Part shown: in pieces, positions 28,196-37,783 of the stretch
Layout: each line of letters starts with the position of its first letter
Numbering within the stretch: position 1 is the stretch's first letter
Assembly (NCBI GenBank): GCA_905339235.1
Contig: CAJPFG010000021.1
Location: 62,001 to 126,000, forward strand
From: Phycisphaerales bacterium
GTDB lineage: Bacteria; Planctomycetota; Phycisphaerae; Phycisphaerales; UBA1924
Direction of reading: 5' to 3'
Length of the DNA stretch: 64,000 bases
The notes under the pieces: generated by a model
The model's database searches: none
Told to the model about the DNA's origin: nothing
What the model saw: only the letters and a program-made list of their open reading frames with translations
Made by a program: the position numbers and the translations under genes

Positions 28196-29551
28196 ATGAA
28201 GTATCACCACGCCAGCATCGCCGCGGTTCTCGGGCTCTCAGCCGCCGCGCACGCCCAGTCCGTCGCCCCCGCCGCGTTCGTGGCCAACAACGGCAACCTC
28301 CGCGGCAGTGTGACCTCATTCATCATCCAGCCCGACGCCAGCCTGACGCGCGTTCAGGAACTCGTGCTCGCGAGCATCCCCTCCGGCTCCGACCCCGGCA
28401 CCAACGCCTACGCCATCTCCATCACGCCCTCGGGCGACTACCTCGCGATCTCGCACGCCACGTCCGCCGGCGTCACCGAGCGCATATCCCTGGTCCGCGT
28501 CAACGCCGACGCCACGCTCACGCTCGCCAACAACCTCACGACGCCCGACTCGCCCCTCGACCTCCAGTGGGTCAGCGACACGCTCCTCGCCGTGACCCGC
28601 ACCCGCACCAGCGGCACCAACGACATCATCCTCTACCGCTTCAACCGCGAAACCCTCACCATCACGGAGGTTGATCGCGACCCCTCCGGCACCTTCACCA
28701 GCAAACTCGCGCTCTCGCCGAATGGACAGTTCCTGATCTGCAACAACTCGCCTCTCGCAGGGGGCGCTTCGCTGCGGTCCTTCCGAGTTGACGCCGCGCT
28801 CGAGTCGCTGACCGAAACCGGCCAGCAGTTCCCCGGCACCGGCTACGCGCTGGGGCAGTGCTTTTCGCCGGACGGCCAGTTCATCTACAGCGGCTCGGGT
28901 TCCTCCTCCACGCAGGGCTACATCGGCGCCCTCTCCATCGACACCACGGGCGTCATGTACCCGCTCCCCGGCTCGCCGTTCCTTGATGCCGGCTCCTCCC
29001 CCAAGCAATGCGTCGCCTCGCCCGGCGGTTCGTACCTCTACGTCGGGCATGGCACCGACTCCACGATCCGCCTTCACTCCATCGACAACGAATCCGGCGC
29101 GCTCACCGACCTCGCCATGGTCTACGACGTCGGAATCCAGGGCTCCCTGGGCGACATGGCCACCATGAATCTCGTCTACGGCGACACCATCCAGGAACTC
29201 CTTCTTTTCACCGACAAGGAAACCTACGACTCCACGCCCCGCGGCCTGTTCTCCGCCCTTATCAACCCCGACGGCTCCATCACCCTCGTCTCCATCCGCA
29301 TCGACACGCTCGGCGTCGCCCCCAACGACATCGCCACCTGGCGGGGCAGCATGGGCGGCTTCCCCTGCAACCCCGACGTCAACTGCGACGGCTCCGTCAA
29401 CGGCTTCGACATCGAGGCCACGGAACAGGCCGTCAACGGCGACTTCTCCAACTTCTGCGAGTCCGACGCCGACCTCAACGGCGACGGCGCGGTCAACGGC
29501 TTCGACATCGAAACCGAGGAGCAGCGCGTCAACGGCGGTCCTTGTCCATAG
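28196..29551 (+). CDS. secreted seven-bladed propeller (lactonase-like) protein with C-terminal dockerin-like tag
   Basis: 451 aa. A signal peptide (AAAHAQ) precedes a repeating beta-propeller of the 6-phosphogluconolactonase/lactonase type: SPNGQFLICNNS, SPDGQFIYSGSG, GALSIDTTG, GSYLYVGHGTDSTIRLHSID. No catalytic residues can be assigned, so it may be a scaffold. The C-terminus carries the same two repeats as its neighbours (VNCDGSVNGFDIEATEQ, NGDGAVNGFDIETEEQ). It follows the GH15 gene by 16 bases, with GAGG upstream of the ATG, so the two are probably co-expressed. Confidence 0.8.
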   Translation: MKYHHASIAAVLGLSAAAHAQSVAPAAFVANNGNLRGSVTSFIIQPDASLTRVQELVLASIPSGSDPGTNAYAISITPSGDYLAISHATSAGVTERISLVRVNADATLTLANNLTTPDSPLDLQWVSDTLLAVTRTRTSGTNDIILYRFNRETLTITEVDRDPSGTFTSKLALSPNGQFLICNNSPLAGGASLRSFRVDAALESLTETGQQFPGTGYALGQCFSPDGQFIYSGSGSSSTQGYIGALSIDTTGVMYPLPGSPFLDAGSSPKQCVASPGGSYLYVGHGTDSTIRLHSIDNESGALTDLAMVYDVGIQGSLGDMATMNLVYGDTIQELLLFTDKETYDSTPRGLFSALINPDGSITLVSIRIDTLGVAPNDIATWRGSMGGFPCNPDVNCDGSVNGFDIEATEQAVNGDFSNFCESDADLNGDGAVNGFDIETEEQRVNGGPCP

Positions 29552-29638
29552 GCCCCTGACAGCCAAGACGCTTTTTCATCGCATGGATCGGCGGGGCCGG
29601 CTCAACACCGCCCCGTTCCCATTTTTCGGAAGCATTCC

Positions 29639-31273
29639 ATGCGACCACGCCCGTACCGCGCCACCCGATCCCTCGCCTCGCTCTCACTGGCCCTGCTGGC
29701 CGGATCGGCGGCCGCGCAGACCATCTCCTCCTTGTCCGCGGCCTCCGCCGCCCGGTCCGAGCGCCTCATCGTCTCAGGCACCGGCTTCGGCGCGACCCAG
29801 GGTCAATCCCAACTGCTGATCGGCGGTGTGCCCGCCGTCGTCACCTACTGGTCCGACACCAAGATCCGCGCCCACATCGCGGAGTCCACGCCCTTGGGCG
29901 CCGGGCCGGTCCTCGTCCTCGCGCCCAGCCCCAGCAACGAACTGCAACTCACCGTCACTCCCCGCGCCTCCAACGCGGAAGGTCATATCCTCTGGAAACT
30001 CCGCACCGACCATCTGTACAGCGTGTCCCGCCCCGCCATCGGCCCCGACGGCACAATCTACATCAGCGGCGTCGGCGGCCCCGTCTACGCGGTCGCGCCC
30101 GACGGCGGTGTGCGATGGACCATCCAGAACGCCGGCGGCATGCGACCGGTCTGCGTCGCCACCGACGGCACCGTGTACGTCGTCGGCGCGGGCGCCTCCA
30201 TCACCGCCGCCTGGCCCGACGGTCAGACCCGCTGGCAATACAGCGCACCGTCCAATGCCGGCCCCATTTTCGTCGGGCCCAACGTCGGCCCCGATGGCAA
30301 GATCTACGCCGTGACCGAGGAAGAACCCGGTCTCGGCACTGATCATGGCGCCTTTGCTCTCAACCCGGACGGATCGTTCGCCTGGAGCCACAGCGGCGGA
30401 TACAACTTCCGCGGCTCTCCCGTGGGCTGGGAAATCGCCTTCAGCGGCGACATGCTCGTCTTTCCCACCGGGCAGGGCACCCCTCTGAATGGTAATACCG
30501 GAGTCCACGGCTTACGCCAGTCCACCGGCCACGAAGACTGGCTGCGCGTGGGCATCGCCAAAGTCCAGTCCGATCAGAACGGCTTCCTCTACTGGCTCGG
30601 CGCCATCAACAACAACTACATCGGCTCGTACAACGCGCAGGGCAACGAGCGCTGGACCATCATCTACAACACCTTCTGGGGTCAGCCCGGCGGATTCGTC
30701 GTCGCCCCCGACGGATCATCCTTCTACGGCACCAGCACCATGGCACGCTTCGCCGGGATCAACGCCGACGGTTCCGTCCGCTGGACGCTCGCCCCCGGCC
30801 ATCAGATCCAGCCCTTCGGCGTCACCCGCGACGGCCAGTCCTGCATCGCGGCCGCGTATCAGTACAGCCCCACGATCGTCAAACTCCAACTCCGCGCGGC
30901 CTCCAACGGTGGAACTCGATGGGAACAACCCTTCCCTTACGAAAACAGCGTCTGGATGTCGCCCTCCTGGGAAGGCGCCCTCTCTCGCAACGGCCGCGTG
31001 TTCTACCTCATGGGCACCGGCAACAACTACATCAACGACCCCTACTGCTACCTCTACGCGATCGATGTCAGCAACGGAGCACCCGCCTGCGACCCCGACG
31101 TCAACTGTGACGGCTCCATCAACGGCTTCGATATCGAGGCCGTGGAGCAGGCCGTCAACGGCGACATGAGCAACTTCTGCCAGCCCGACGCCGACTACAA
31201 CCAGGACGGCACCGTCAACGGCTTCGACATCGAGGCCGTGGAGCAGGGCGTCAACGGCGCCCCTTGCCCGTAG
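29639..31273 (+). CDS. secreted IPT/TIG plus PQQ-like propeller protein with C-terminal dockerin-like tag
   Basis: 544 aa. A signal peptide (GSAAAQ) is followed by an IPT/TIG-type immunoglobulin-like domain (~28-108, IVSGTGFGATQGQSQLLIGG). A propeller of PQQ/quinoprotein-like blades then runs to ~480 (AIGPDGTIYISG, YAVAPDGGVRW, VATDGTVYVVG). The C-terminus has two dockerin-like repeats, both of the form NGFDIEAVEQ. GGAAG precedes the ATG. It lies 87 bases after the previous gene on the same strand. The role is unknown; surface display is inferred from the tag. Confidence 0.8.
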   Translation: MRPRPYRATRSLASLSLALLAGSAAAQTISSLSAASAARSERLIVSGTGFGATQGQSQLLIGGVPAVVTYWSDTKIRAHIAESTPLGAGPVLVLAPSPSNELQLTVTPRASNAEGHILWKLRTDHLYSVSRPAIGPDGTIYISGVGGPVYAVAPDGGVRWTIQNAGGMRPVCVATDGTVYVVGAGASITAAWPDGQTRWQYSAPSNAGPIFVGPNVGPDGKIYAVTEEEPGLGTDHGAFALNPDGSFAWSHSGGYNFRGSPVGWEIAFSGDMLVFPTGQGTPLNGNTGVHGLRQSTGHEDWLRVGIAKVQSDQNGFLYWLGAINNNYIGSYNAQGNERWTIIYNTFWGQPGGFVVAPDGSSFYGTSTMARFAGINADGSVRWTLAPGHQIQPFGVTRDGQSCIAAAYQYSPTIVKLQLRAASNGGTRWEQPFPYENSVWMSPSWEGALSRNGRVFYLMGTGNNYINDPYCYLYAIDVSNGAPACDPDVNCDGSINGFDIEAVEQAVNGDMSNFCQPDADYNQDGTVNGFDIEAVEQGVNGAPCP

Positions 31274-31298
31274 CCCCGGACCGACTCGACAAACAACG

Positions 31299-31326
31299 AA
31301 AAACCCCGGGCCGCTCGCCCCGGGGT
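31299..31326 (-). terminator. intrinsic terminator for the PstS-like gene
   Basis: An 8-bp stem ACCCCGGG / CCCGGGGT lies between two convergent genes. On the minus strand it is followed by TTTTTCG, so it serves the gene ending at 31352. On the plus strand there is no good U-tract, but it may still slow transcription from 31273. Confidence 0.7.
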
Positions 31327-31351
31327 CGTTCCTGCCTCCAATGAACTCGGG

Positions 31352-34351
31352 TCAGCACGGCGCGCCGTTCACACGCTGCTCCTCGGTCTCGATATCGAAC
31401 CCGTTCTCCGTGCCGTCGCCGTTCAAGTCGGCGCTGGCCTGGCAGAAGTTCGAGAAGTCTCCGTTCACGGCCTCTTCCGTCGCCTGCACGTCGAACCCGT
31501 TCACCGCGCCGTCGCAGTTCACGTCCGGATCGCAGGGCGGGGTGCCCGCGATGACGGCGATGTCGTCCTGATCCACGTCGCCGTCGCCGTCAACATCCCC
31601 GCAGCAGTACGTGGGATTCGCCATGCCCAGATTGGCGTTGGCGATGGCCAGGTCGGCCGCGTCGCGGGCGCCGTCGCAGTTCACGTCGCCCAACTGCGTC
31701 CCCAGGATGTCCTCCACCAGCACGCGCACGTCCTCGGCGTCCACGTCGAGATCGCCGTCCATGTCCGCGGACAGATCGAAGTACGCGGCCTCGTTGAGGT
31801 CGCTCCAGTCGGCCGCGCCGTCGGTCACGCTCGCGTTCCTGAACTGCATGTAGACATACGTGATGTCCACACAGTCGATGACGGAGTCATTGTTGGTGTT
31901 GGTATCGCCGTTGCCGTCGGCGCCGATGGGCGACCAGCCCCGGGTGGTGGGATTGATCTGCCCGCGGGAGATGCAGGCGGTGACAGGAGCCGCCGCGCCC
32001 GCCGCGTTCGAGGCGTTGGCCACGTCGCCGCGCGAATCGCCCGCGGCGTACGTCTCACCCGCGTTCGCCAGGAGCGTGCCGAAGAAGTTGAGCGTGCCGG
32101 CGACACTCTGGAACGCGGTATCGACGGCGGCGAAGCCGGCGGCCCGATCGACATGCCCGCTCTGCATCGCGAGCCCATCGGCCCAGATGCGGACATCCAT
32201 CCGGTTGAGACTCCCATCCCCGTCGCCGTCACCGATGATCTCGATGACGGTGCCGGCGCCCGAACCCGGCCCGTAGATGCCCTCGGGCGCGGCCCACGCC
32301 GGCCCGCCGTTGCGCTGGCGCCAGGCGCGGAGCATGTCTGGGGCGTCGGCGAGCGTGCGCTGGCCGTCGCCGTCAAAATCGAAGGACATCTTGTTGCGGG
32401 CGGCGATGGTGCCCGAGTAGGAGACCACGGCGCCGCCCTGGTCGATGTAGTTCTGGCCGTTACCAACGCCGTCGGAATAGACCGCGCCGGTCGTGCGAGT
32501 GGGCACCTTGCCGGCGATCGCCGTGTTGAACGACGCGAAGAGAGGGTTGTTGTGGACGTTATTGCCGGCGATGTAGTCCTGCACGGCGCTGTTCTTCCCC
32601 GAGTTGGCGGTCATGGTGAGGTAGTTGAGGTTGCTGTGGAGGTAGTCCATCGCCGCAAGGGCGAGGAACTGATTGGCCGCGTACTCCCCGGGCATGCCGA
32701 TGTTGGCCACGTCGTTGGGCACGCTTTGGAAGGCCGCGATCGACCGGGAGATGTTGTTGAGATACCCCGCCGCGAACGGGTTCGCCATCATCGGGTGCGT
32801 GTTGGCCAGGCCCGCCTCCGCGTTGGAGGCGTCCCGCGTGCCGTTGCCGTTGAGATCGGTGAACGCCTCCCCGATCTGGTAGGCCCCATCCGCCGGGAAG
32901 CCGTTGGAACCGTCCACAAAGGGATCGAACGCCCCGACCCATCCGGTGCCGCCGAGTGCCGCGGCGTTGGCGCGGGGGTCGCCCAGCGTCGCCACGACCG
33001 CCTGCCCGCCGATCACCCATCCGTCTGCGGTATTGTGCAGGATGTTGCTGGTGGTCGGACGCACATACGCCGTGCCTCCGTACACATCGTTCTGCACGTC
33101 GGCGATTTCCAGCGCGCCCGTGGTGAGCCAGGAGCCCGAACCCGAACCGGTGACGCCGCGTTCGGTGCCGATGTAGGCAACGCCCAGGCGGGTGTTGCGC
33201 ATGGTGGCCTCGACGTCGCCGTTGCCGTTCTTGTTGGAGGGGATGAAGCCCGCGCCGAGGTTGTTCTGCGTAGAGCCGCTGGATCGCGGGCCGATGTTCT
33301 CGCCGTTCCCCCAGGACGGATCGACGCCCGTGCAGTTGTTGAAGGCGTTGCGCGTCCCGGAGCCCACGTCGCGCGTCACGACGATGAAGTTCTCGCCGGT
33401 GACGGCGCGGCCGGTCACAAACAGATGCTGGATCTCCGATATCTTCAGGCGCTGGATGCCGGTGCCGAAGTTCACGACCGGCGCGATCGGCGCGAAGAGC
33501 AGGTCGGTGTCGAAGATGGTGTTGCTGTCGGCCGCCCCGGGGTTGCTGGGGTCAAAGAGGTTGCGCGTGCCAAGGTTGAGCAGTTGGCTGGACAGGTTGG
33601 CGCCGGAAGTCCCGCCCTGTTTGTTGACCGAGTTGCGCGGGTTGGTGCCGTAGCCCGCCGCGGCGGAGGGGAGGCTCCACAACGGCACGCCGGGCTTCCG
33701 CACCGCCAGGAATGTCGAAACGTCCAGCGGCGAGACGTCGATCTGGATGCCGCCGGCGCTCGCCCCGTGCGGAGCCGCATAGGTCGCCCGGAAGGTGGTC
33801 ATGTCCGCGCGATTCGGGGCCCCGCCCGGGTTGCCCTGGTTGTACACGCCCACCGCCATGCCGGTGTTGGGCGCCTGGCCGATGTACGCCACGCGGTTGT
33901 TGTACGCGGTGGTGGCGCGGCCGGGGTTGACGATCGGTGGTCCATCGATGTCCGCACCCAGGATGCCCGCGGGATCGAACGAATCCGTCGTGACCCACAC
34001 CGGCGAGCCGAACGTCAGCAGTTCGAAGAAGCCGTTCACCGAGCCCGTCACACGGTACTGGATCACCAGTTCCTGCGCGGTGGGGCTGCCGGGAGTGCCG
34101 AAGCCCGAGGGCCCTCCGTCCGCCAGTTGGTCCGGGATTCCGCCGATGGTGGTTCCCAGGTACCCGCTGATGCCGTCGCCGTCCACGTCGATGAAATCGT
34201 TGGTGGAGGCGCGCGACGCGCTCCAGTTCTCCAGCAGTGTCGCTCCGGAGATGTTCACCACGCCGCCGTTGCTCACCTGCGCCTGCGCCACGCCGCCCAG
34301 GCACGTTCCGGCCGCCGCGATCAGCAGCCACACTCGCGAGTTCGTTCTCAT
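31352..34351 (-). CDS. secreted PstS-like binding-fold protein with dockerin and C-terminal dockerin-like tag
   Basis: 999 aa. A signal peptide (AQAQ) is followed by NISGATLLENW and, near residue 330, TRDVGSGTRNAFNN. These resemble the two phosphate-contacting segments of PstS-type binding proteins (GAT and SGT motifs). The middle region has acidic DxDGDG loops. Near the C-terminus come type I dockerin-like repeats (NCDGARDAADLAIANANLG, DVDGDGDVDQDDIAVIAG), then the tag shared with four other genes here (VNCDGAVNGFDVQATEE, NGDGTENGFDIETEEQ). The ATG at 34351 has GGAGAG upstream; longer in-frame starts reach 34474 but would precede the signal peptide. Phosphate binding is inference only. Confidence 0.75.
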   Translation of the reverse strand: MRTNSRVWLLIAAAGTCLGGVAQAQVSNGGVVNISGATLLENWSASRASTNDFIDVDGDGISGYLGTTIGGIPDQLADGGPSGFGTPGSPTAQELVIQYRVTGSVNGFFELLTFGSPVWVTTDSFDPAGILGADIDGPPIVNPGRATTAYNNRVAYIGQAPNTGMAVGVYNQGNPGGAPNRADMTTFRATYAAPHGASAGGIQIDVSPLDVSTFLAVRKPGVPLWSLPSAAAGYGTNPRNSVNKQGGTSGANLSSQLLNLGTRNLFDPSNPGAADSNTIFDTDLLFAPIAPVVNFGTGIQRLKISEIQHLFVTGRAVTGENFIVVTRDVGSGTRNAFNNCTGVDPSWGNGENIGPRSSGSTQNNLGAGFIPSNKNGNGDVEATMRNTRLGVAYIGTERGVTGSGSGSWLTTGALEIADVQNDVYGGTAYVRPTTSNILHNTADGWVIGGQAVVATLGDPRANAAALGGTGWVGAFDPFVDGSNGFPADGAYQIGEAFTDLNGNGTRDASNAEAGLANTHPMMANPFAAGYLNNISRSIAAFQSVPNDVANIGMPGEYAANQFLALAAMDYLHSNLNYLTMTANSGKNSAVQDYIAGNNVHNNPLFASFNTAIAGKVPTRTTGAVYSDGVGNGQNYIDQGGAVVSYSGTIAARNKMSFDFDGDGQRTLADAPDMLRAWRQRNGGPAWAAPEGIYGPGSGAGTVIEIIGDGDGDGSLNRMDVRIWADGLAMQSGHVDRAAGFAAVDTAFQSVAGTLNFFGTLLANAGETYAAGDSRGDVANASNAAGAAAPVTACISRGQINPTTRGWSPIGADGNGDTNTNNDSVIDCVDITYVYMQFRNASVTDGAADWSDLNEAAYFDLSADMDGDLDVDAEDVRVLVEDILGTQLGDVNCDGARDAADLAIANANLGMANPTYCCGDVDGDGDVDQDDIAVIAGTPPCDPDVNCDGAVNGFDVQATEEAVNGDFSNFCQASADLNGDGTENGFDIETEEQRVNGAPC

Positions 34352-34565
34352 TGCATCTCTCCGATTCGGGGTTTGGGGTTCGATCCGAACGCAGCGATCG
34401 CGCCCGTCGCACACGGGGAGCGTGCGAGGGTGGGTCGGGGTCAAGCAGACCCCGCGTCCGACGGGACGCGACAACTGATCATGCCATCCGAGAATGCCCG
34501 CGCCGCCTGCGCGGTCCGGTCAACGCCGCAATCCGCGCTCTCGCGCGGATCGCGACACACTCCCT

Positions 34566-35579
34566 CTACGGGGGCGTGAGCATGTTCACCCGGTCGCCGC
34601 CCGAGATGCTCCAGAAACGGTCGCCCCACCGCTTGTTCTCGACGGTCTTGATGACCGTGCTCTGCTCGACGTGCCCATCCACGAATCCGAAGTTGGACTG
34701 ACCGCCCTTGCTGTTCTTCGAGCCTGGATGGTGCCGGCCGATGGCGTTGAGCACCGAGGCCGCGCCGCTGTCGATGGCGCCCTCGGGCACGTCTCGCTCG
34801 TCCAGGATGTCCGACACGCGCGAGTAGAGGAACCGGGGGACCGCCGAGTTCGGCGGCTCGGCGTACACGTTCACGCCCGACGACAGCCCGATGAACGGCG
34901 TCACCGGCCGGTGGCTCTTGTACAGCGACCCGCCCACCCGGATCGCCTCGTAGTCCCGGTTCGGGTTGAACTCGGTCACCAGGATGACGTTCGAGGGGTT
35001 CTGGATGTCGGCGTCCTTCACAAGTTCATTCCTGCGGTCGCCCCCCGAGGAATAGAACTTGTTCCGCGGAAAGATCGCGGCGTTGCCGGTGAAGGCGATG
35101 CGCTTGACCTGGCGGTCGCGGGGCGTGCTCGCGCCGGCGGTATTGCCCAGGTCATTGGCCTGGTTGGCCTCCCAGTCCGAGGGGTTGGACCCCGGATTCG
35201 TGGCGGGGGCTCCGCCCCGGGGCATCGACGGGCAGGTGAACGACGCCTCGTTCACGTTGCCCTCGGAGAACAGGGCGTAGGACCAGTGCACGTACCCCGT
35301 GTTGGGGTTGGGATTGGAAATCTGCTGGTCTTCAACCCGCCACTCCATCCCGTCCTCGGTGGACCCGTACACGTAGTGAGGCGGAAAGTACTGCCTCGCG
35401 GACGCCGAGTACGCGATGACGCCCTGGATCACGCTCCGGTCGTTGGCCGCGCACTTGATCATGCGGGCGGTGGACCGGGCGCTGCCCAGCGCGGGCAGCA
35501 GGAGGCCGATCAGCAGCGCGATCACCGCGATGACGACCAGCAGTTCGATGAGAGTGAAGGCTCGGCCCAGGGTTCGCAT
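34566..35579 (-). CDS. type II/IV pseudopilin-like protein (prepilin signature, H-x-DG family)
   Basis: 337 aa. It begins with a prepilin leader and helix: [17 protein letters not shown], with Glu at +5 and Ala rather than Gly at -1 of the peptidase site. A globular domain follows. The C-terminus shows the planctomycete pattern [23 protein letters not shown] (H...DG). Such proteins are numerous in planctomycetes and probably form secretion or surface pseudopili. GGAG lies six bases before the ATG at 35579. The frame stays open for another 535 codons upstream, but that part is antisense to the glycosyltransferase and is not coding. Confidence 0.88.
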   Translation of the reverse strand: MRTLGRAFTLIELLVVIAVIALLIGLLLPALGSARSTARMIKCAANDRSVIQGVIAYSASARQYFPPHYVYGSTEDGMEWRVEDQQISNPNPNTGYVHWSYALFSEGNVNEASFTCPSMPRGGAPATNPGSNPSDWEANQANDLGNTAGASTPRDRQVKRIAFTGNAAIFPRNKFYSSGGDRRNELVKDADIQNPSNVILVTEFNPNRDYEAIRVGGSLYKSHRPVTPFIGLSSGVNVYAEPPNSAVPRFLYSRVSDILDERDVPEGAIDSGAASVLNAIGRHHPGSKNSKGGQSNFGFVDGHVEQSTVIKTVENKRWGDRFWSISGGDRVNMLTPP

Positions 35580-35840
35580 GCAACGCTCCGTTGGTGAGGA
35601 GAGCGAGAGGGAGAGAGAATGGGCGCGGCACGGACGCCCCACGTCGATGCAAACAGTAACTCCCGCCTGTTCAGAATCGGTCACGAACCCGTGCACGTTG
35701 CGTGAGATCTCGCGGCCGCACTCGCGCTCAGATCGCGCTGAGATTCCGTGTGGGCGAAGGAAAACGCGGCGCAAACGGGTTCGCCGCGGGGGCGCGGCGC
35801 TGTCACGCCGGGGCGATGGCGGGGCCTCTACCGTTGCCGC
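35580..35840. other. divergent intergenic region, no gene seen
   Basis: About 260 bases between the pseudopilin start (minus) and the glycosyltransferase start (plus). It includes a purine-rich stretch (35595-35620) and an AT-richer part around 35640-35700. No RNA gene or clear operator was recognised. Confidence 0.35.
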
Positions 35841-36620
35841 ATGCGCGTGGCGGTCGTCATTCCCGTCTACAACGAGGCCCGGTGGGTCCGCGCCGCGGTG
35901 GAGCGCCTGCTCGCCACTCCCGCCCCCGCCCCGCCCGGCGGCGCACCCTGCGAACGCACGATCATTCTCGTTGACGACGGGTCCACCGACGGGACCACCG
36001 AGATCGTCGAAGCGATGGGGACCGAGGGGCTGACGACGCCCGTGCACCACGGCGTCAACTGCGGGAAAGGGGCCGCGCTGCGCACCGGGTTCCAGCGTGC
36101 CCTGGACCTGGGCGCCGACATCGTGCTGGTGCACGACGCCGACCTGGAGTACGACCCGGCGGACCACGCCGCGGCCCTGGCGCCGATCCTCGACGGTCGC
36201 GCCGACGCGGTCGTCGGCTCGCGGTTCATCGGCCAGACCCACCGCGTGCTGTACTACTGGCACTACATCGCGAACAAGGTCATCACGACCTTCTGCGGCA
36301 TGGTGACAAACCTCAACCTCAGCGACGTGGAGTGCTGCACGAAGGCCTTCACGGCCGAGGCGCTGCGGAAGATGACGCTGACCGAAAACCGCTTCGGCAT
36401 CGAGATCGAAATGATCGCGCGGGTGGCGCGAGCGCGACTCTCTGACCCGGGCGCGGATTCGCCGAAAGCGCCCCACGCGATGCCGCCTCGCGTTCGTCGG
36501 GCCCGAGTCTACGAAGTCGCGGTCTCCTACTCCGGCCGCACGTACGAAGAAGGCAAGAAGATCACGTGGCAGGACGGCGCGGCCGCGCTGTGGTGCATCG
36601 TCAAGCACGGCCTGCTCTAG
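35841..36620 (+). CDS. family 2 glycosyltransferase (DPM1/UgtP-like soluble type)
   Basis: 259 aa. A GT-A fold is evident: [13 protein letters not shown] at the start, VDDGSTDGT for nucleotide binding, [14 protein letters not shown], and DADLEYDP with the metal-binding DxD. The later [17 protein letters not shown] is common in dolichol-phosphate-mannose-synthase-like enzymes. There are no C-terminal membrane helices, so it is soluble or peripheral. Sugar and acceptor cannot be read. The ABC permease starts 16 bases downstream, suggesting one transcript. Confidence 0.9.
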   Translation: MRVAVVIPVYNEARWVRAAVERLLATPAPAPPGGAPCERTIILVDDGSTDGTTEIVEAMGTEGLTTPVHHGVNCGKGAALRTGFQRALDLGADIVLVHDADLEYDPADHAAALAPILDGRADAVVGSRFIGQTHRVLYYWHYIANKVITTFCGMVTNLNLSDVECCTKAFTAEALRKMTLTENRFGIEIEMIARVARARLSDPGADSPKAPHAMPPRVRRARVYEVAVSYSGRTYEEGKKITWQDGAAALWCIVKHGLL

Positions 36621-36636
36621 CCGATACCCTTCACCC

Positions 36637-37767
36637 GTGATCCACGTCGCGCTCCGCATGCTCTTCGGCGACCGTTCGAAGTACGTCACGCTGGTGGCGG
36701 GCCTGGCCTTCGCCGCCCTGCTCATGTGCCAGCAGGGCGCCATCTTCCTAGGGCTCCTCACCCAGGCCACCGGCCCGCTCCAGAACGTCCGCCAGCCCGA
36801 CCTCTGGGTCGCCGACCCCGGCATCACCTGGGTCGCGGAATACCGCGCCCTCTCCGACGAGAAGCTCGCCCGCGTCCGCTCCGTCCCAGGCGTCGAGTGG
36901 GCCGAGCCGTTCTTCAGCGCGTACGCGGTGGTCGAACTGGCCGACAACCGCTTCAAGCGCGTCCAGATCCTCGGCATCCCGCGCACCACCCTGGTGGGCC
37001 GCCCCGAGCAGATGGTCGAGGGGCGCGTCGAGGACCTGTGGCGGCCCGACGCCATCGTGGTTGAGGAACACTCGGCGCGGCTCATGAACGGTGTCAAGGT
37101 CGGCGACGTGCTGAAGATCAACGACCGTCGCGCGGTGGTCGTGGGTCTGTGCAAAGCCAAGCGCGGCTTCGAGAGCAACGGCATCGTCTATACCACCTTC
37201 GACAACGCCGTGAGGTACTCGCCCGTCGGACGCGAGCGGATCAGTTACGTGCTGGTCAAGGTCAAGCCGGGCTCCGATGTCTCGCGCGTCCAGCAGTCCA
37301 TCAACGCCCTGGGCGACGCCGCCGCCTTCACCCCCACCCAGTTCCGCGACCGCACCGTCTTCTTCATCGTGGTCGCCACCGGCATCGGCGTGAACTTCGG
37401 CATCACGATCGCGCTGGGGTTCGTGGTCGGCCTGCTTCTCTCCGCGGCCATCTTCTACCAGTTCACGCTCGAGAACCTCCGGTACTTCGCCGTGCTCAAG
37501 GCGCTGGGAACCAGCACGCGGCGGCTCATCGGCATGGTGCTGCTGCAGGCCCTGATCGTCGGCGTCATCGGGTTCGGCATCGGCGCGGGCGCCGCGGGGG
37601 CATTCACCATGATCTCGAAGAAGTTCGAGAGCGACCTGGCGAGTTACTTCCCGTGGCAACTGCTCGTCGGCGCGTTCTTCGCAACGCTCTTCACCATCGG
37701 GCTGGGAAGCCTGCTCAGCATCCGGCGCGTGATCCGCGTTCAACCGGGCATGGTGTTCACCGCGTGA
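36637..37767 (+). CDS. ABC exporter permease (DevC/MacB-FtsX type)
   Basis: 376 aa. A first membrane helix (~18-40) is followed by a large periplasmic domain and three C-terminal helices (~250-275, ~300-330, ~340-365), the FtsX/MacB layout. The N-terminus [22 protein letters not shown] and the end [16 protein letters not shown] fit DevC-type permeases. It starts at GTG. The membrane-fusion partner follows 16 bases later. No ATPase gene is adjacent, so the ATPase must be encoded elsewhere. Confidence 0.85.
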   Translation: MIHVALRMLFGDRSKYVTLVAGLAFAALLMCQQGAIFLGLLTQATGPLQNVRQPDLWVADPGITWVAEYRALSDEKLARVRSVPGVEWAEPFFSAYAVVELADNRFKRVQILGIPRTTLVGRPEQMVEGRVEDLWRPDAIVVEEHSARLMNGVKVGDVLKINDRRAVVVGLCKAKRGFESNGIVYTTFDNAVRYSPVGRERISYVLVKVKPGSDVSRVQQSINALGDAAAFTPTQFRDRTVFFIVVATGIGVNFGITIALGFVVGLLLSAAIFYQFTLENLRYFAVLKALGTSTRRLIGMVLLQALIVGVIGFGIGAGAAGAFTMISKKFESDLASYFPWQLLVGAFFATLFTIGLGSLLSIRRVIRVQPGMVFTA

Positions 37768-37783
37768 CTCCCTACCATCGCCC

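Noticed and set aside
26482..28197. Minus-strand open frame (571 aa) antisense to the GH15 gene
   Set aside because: Gly/Val/Asp-rich shadow frame without a recognisable domain.
34371..34390. T-arm-like GGTTCGATCC sequence suggesting a tRNA
   Set aside because: No acceptor, D or anticodon arms could be formed around it; it is probably just part of the leader of the gene starting at 34351.
32153..34579. Long plus-strand open frame (808 aa) antisense to the PstS-like gene
   Set aside because: Composition is a shadow of the real gene; no signal peptide or motif.
35580..37184. In-frame N-terminal extension of the pseudopilin (to 872 aa)
   Set aside because: It would put 535 residues before a prepilin leader and is antisense to two clear genes.
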